This document shows positions 6,848 to 6,874 of a stretch of 6,874 bases of DNA, piece after piece. Location: contig DAOOVG010000091.1 in assembly GCA_035369865.1 (NCBI GenBank), positions 1 to 6,874 on the forward strand, written 5' to 3'. The notes under the pieces were generated by a model. That model was given only the letters and a program-made list of their open reading frames with translations, had not been told where the DNA came from and ran no database searches. The position numbers and the translations under genes are program-made. The stretch is from MVYY01 sp035369865 (lineage in GTDB: Bacteria > Bacteroidota > Bacteroidia > Bacteroidales > Paludibacteraceae). Positions within the stretch are counted from its first letter, which is position 1; each line of letters opens with the position of its first letter.

Positions 6848-6874
6848 ATGAACAGCAATGATATTCGTCAGCTT
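6848..6874 (+). CDS. alaS: probable alanyl-tRNA synthetase, first nine codons
   Basis: An ATG at 6848 opens a frame that is still open at the window edge and reads MNSNDIRQL. Bacterial AlaS proteins begin with a short 'M-x-S/T-x-E/D-I/V-R-x' segment before the 'FxxFFxxKGH' helix, and this fits well. Only nine residues are visible, so the call is tentative. It would charge tRNA-Ala in the cytoplasm. The IS30 scar lies directly upstream, so its promoter must lie in the scar or in the 54 A/T-rich bases between 6794 and 6847. Confidence 0.5.

Overview
The window looks like chromosomal DNA of a member of the Bacteroidota. It is AT-rich, the start codons have A/T-rich leaders with no Shine-Dalgarno purine run, TGA is used as a stop (aroA), and the EPSP synthase has the short form with the variant motifs expected in that phylum. 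Genus cannot be told from the sequence. All genes read on the + strand.

Positions 1-3940 are the end of a surface-glycan or glycoprotein-glycan assembly cluster. It holds the last 48 codons of a UDP-GlcNAc 2-epimerase (UDP-ManNAc supply), a class I SAM methyltransferase, a GT-A-type glycosyltransferase of the 'Glyco_tranf_2_5' kind, a classical family 2 glycosyltransferase and a family 4 GT-B glycosyltransferase. Gaps of 16, 20, 8 and 57 nt suggest one transcription unit. A plausible reading is that the epimerase helps make an activated amino sugar, the three transferases add successive sugars, and the methyltransferase modifies or caps the chain. No flippase, polymerase or initiating transferase lies in the window, so the type of glycan (O-antigen, capsule or protein O-glycan) is open.

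Positions 3980-5145 hold an iron-containing alcohol dehydrogenase of the YqhD/butanol dehydrogenase type. It is split by an apparent one-base loss in an A-rich run near 4235-4246. All four metal ligands are present once the frame is restored, so this is a very recent mutation, a switchable tract or a sequencing error. A 178-nt spacer with a small hairpin follows, then an intact aroA (5324-6568) for aromatic amino acid biosynthesis.

Positions 6569-6847 lack an intact gene but hold the decayed C-terminal end of an IS30-family transposase, including an in-frame stop that separates the last six residues. The window ends with nine codons that look like the start of alaS (alanyl-tRNA synthetase).

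Hand-counted sample blocks show that two of the glycosyltransferase genes (861-1658 and 2744-3940) are clearly more AT-rich than the dehydrogenase and aroA, which fits a mosaic glycan locus beside housekeeping genes. I found no CRISPR array, tRNA or rRNA gene, and nothing that amounts to a new defence or other undescribed system. The most notable items are the split dehydrogenase and the IS30 scar.
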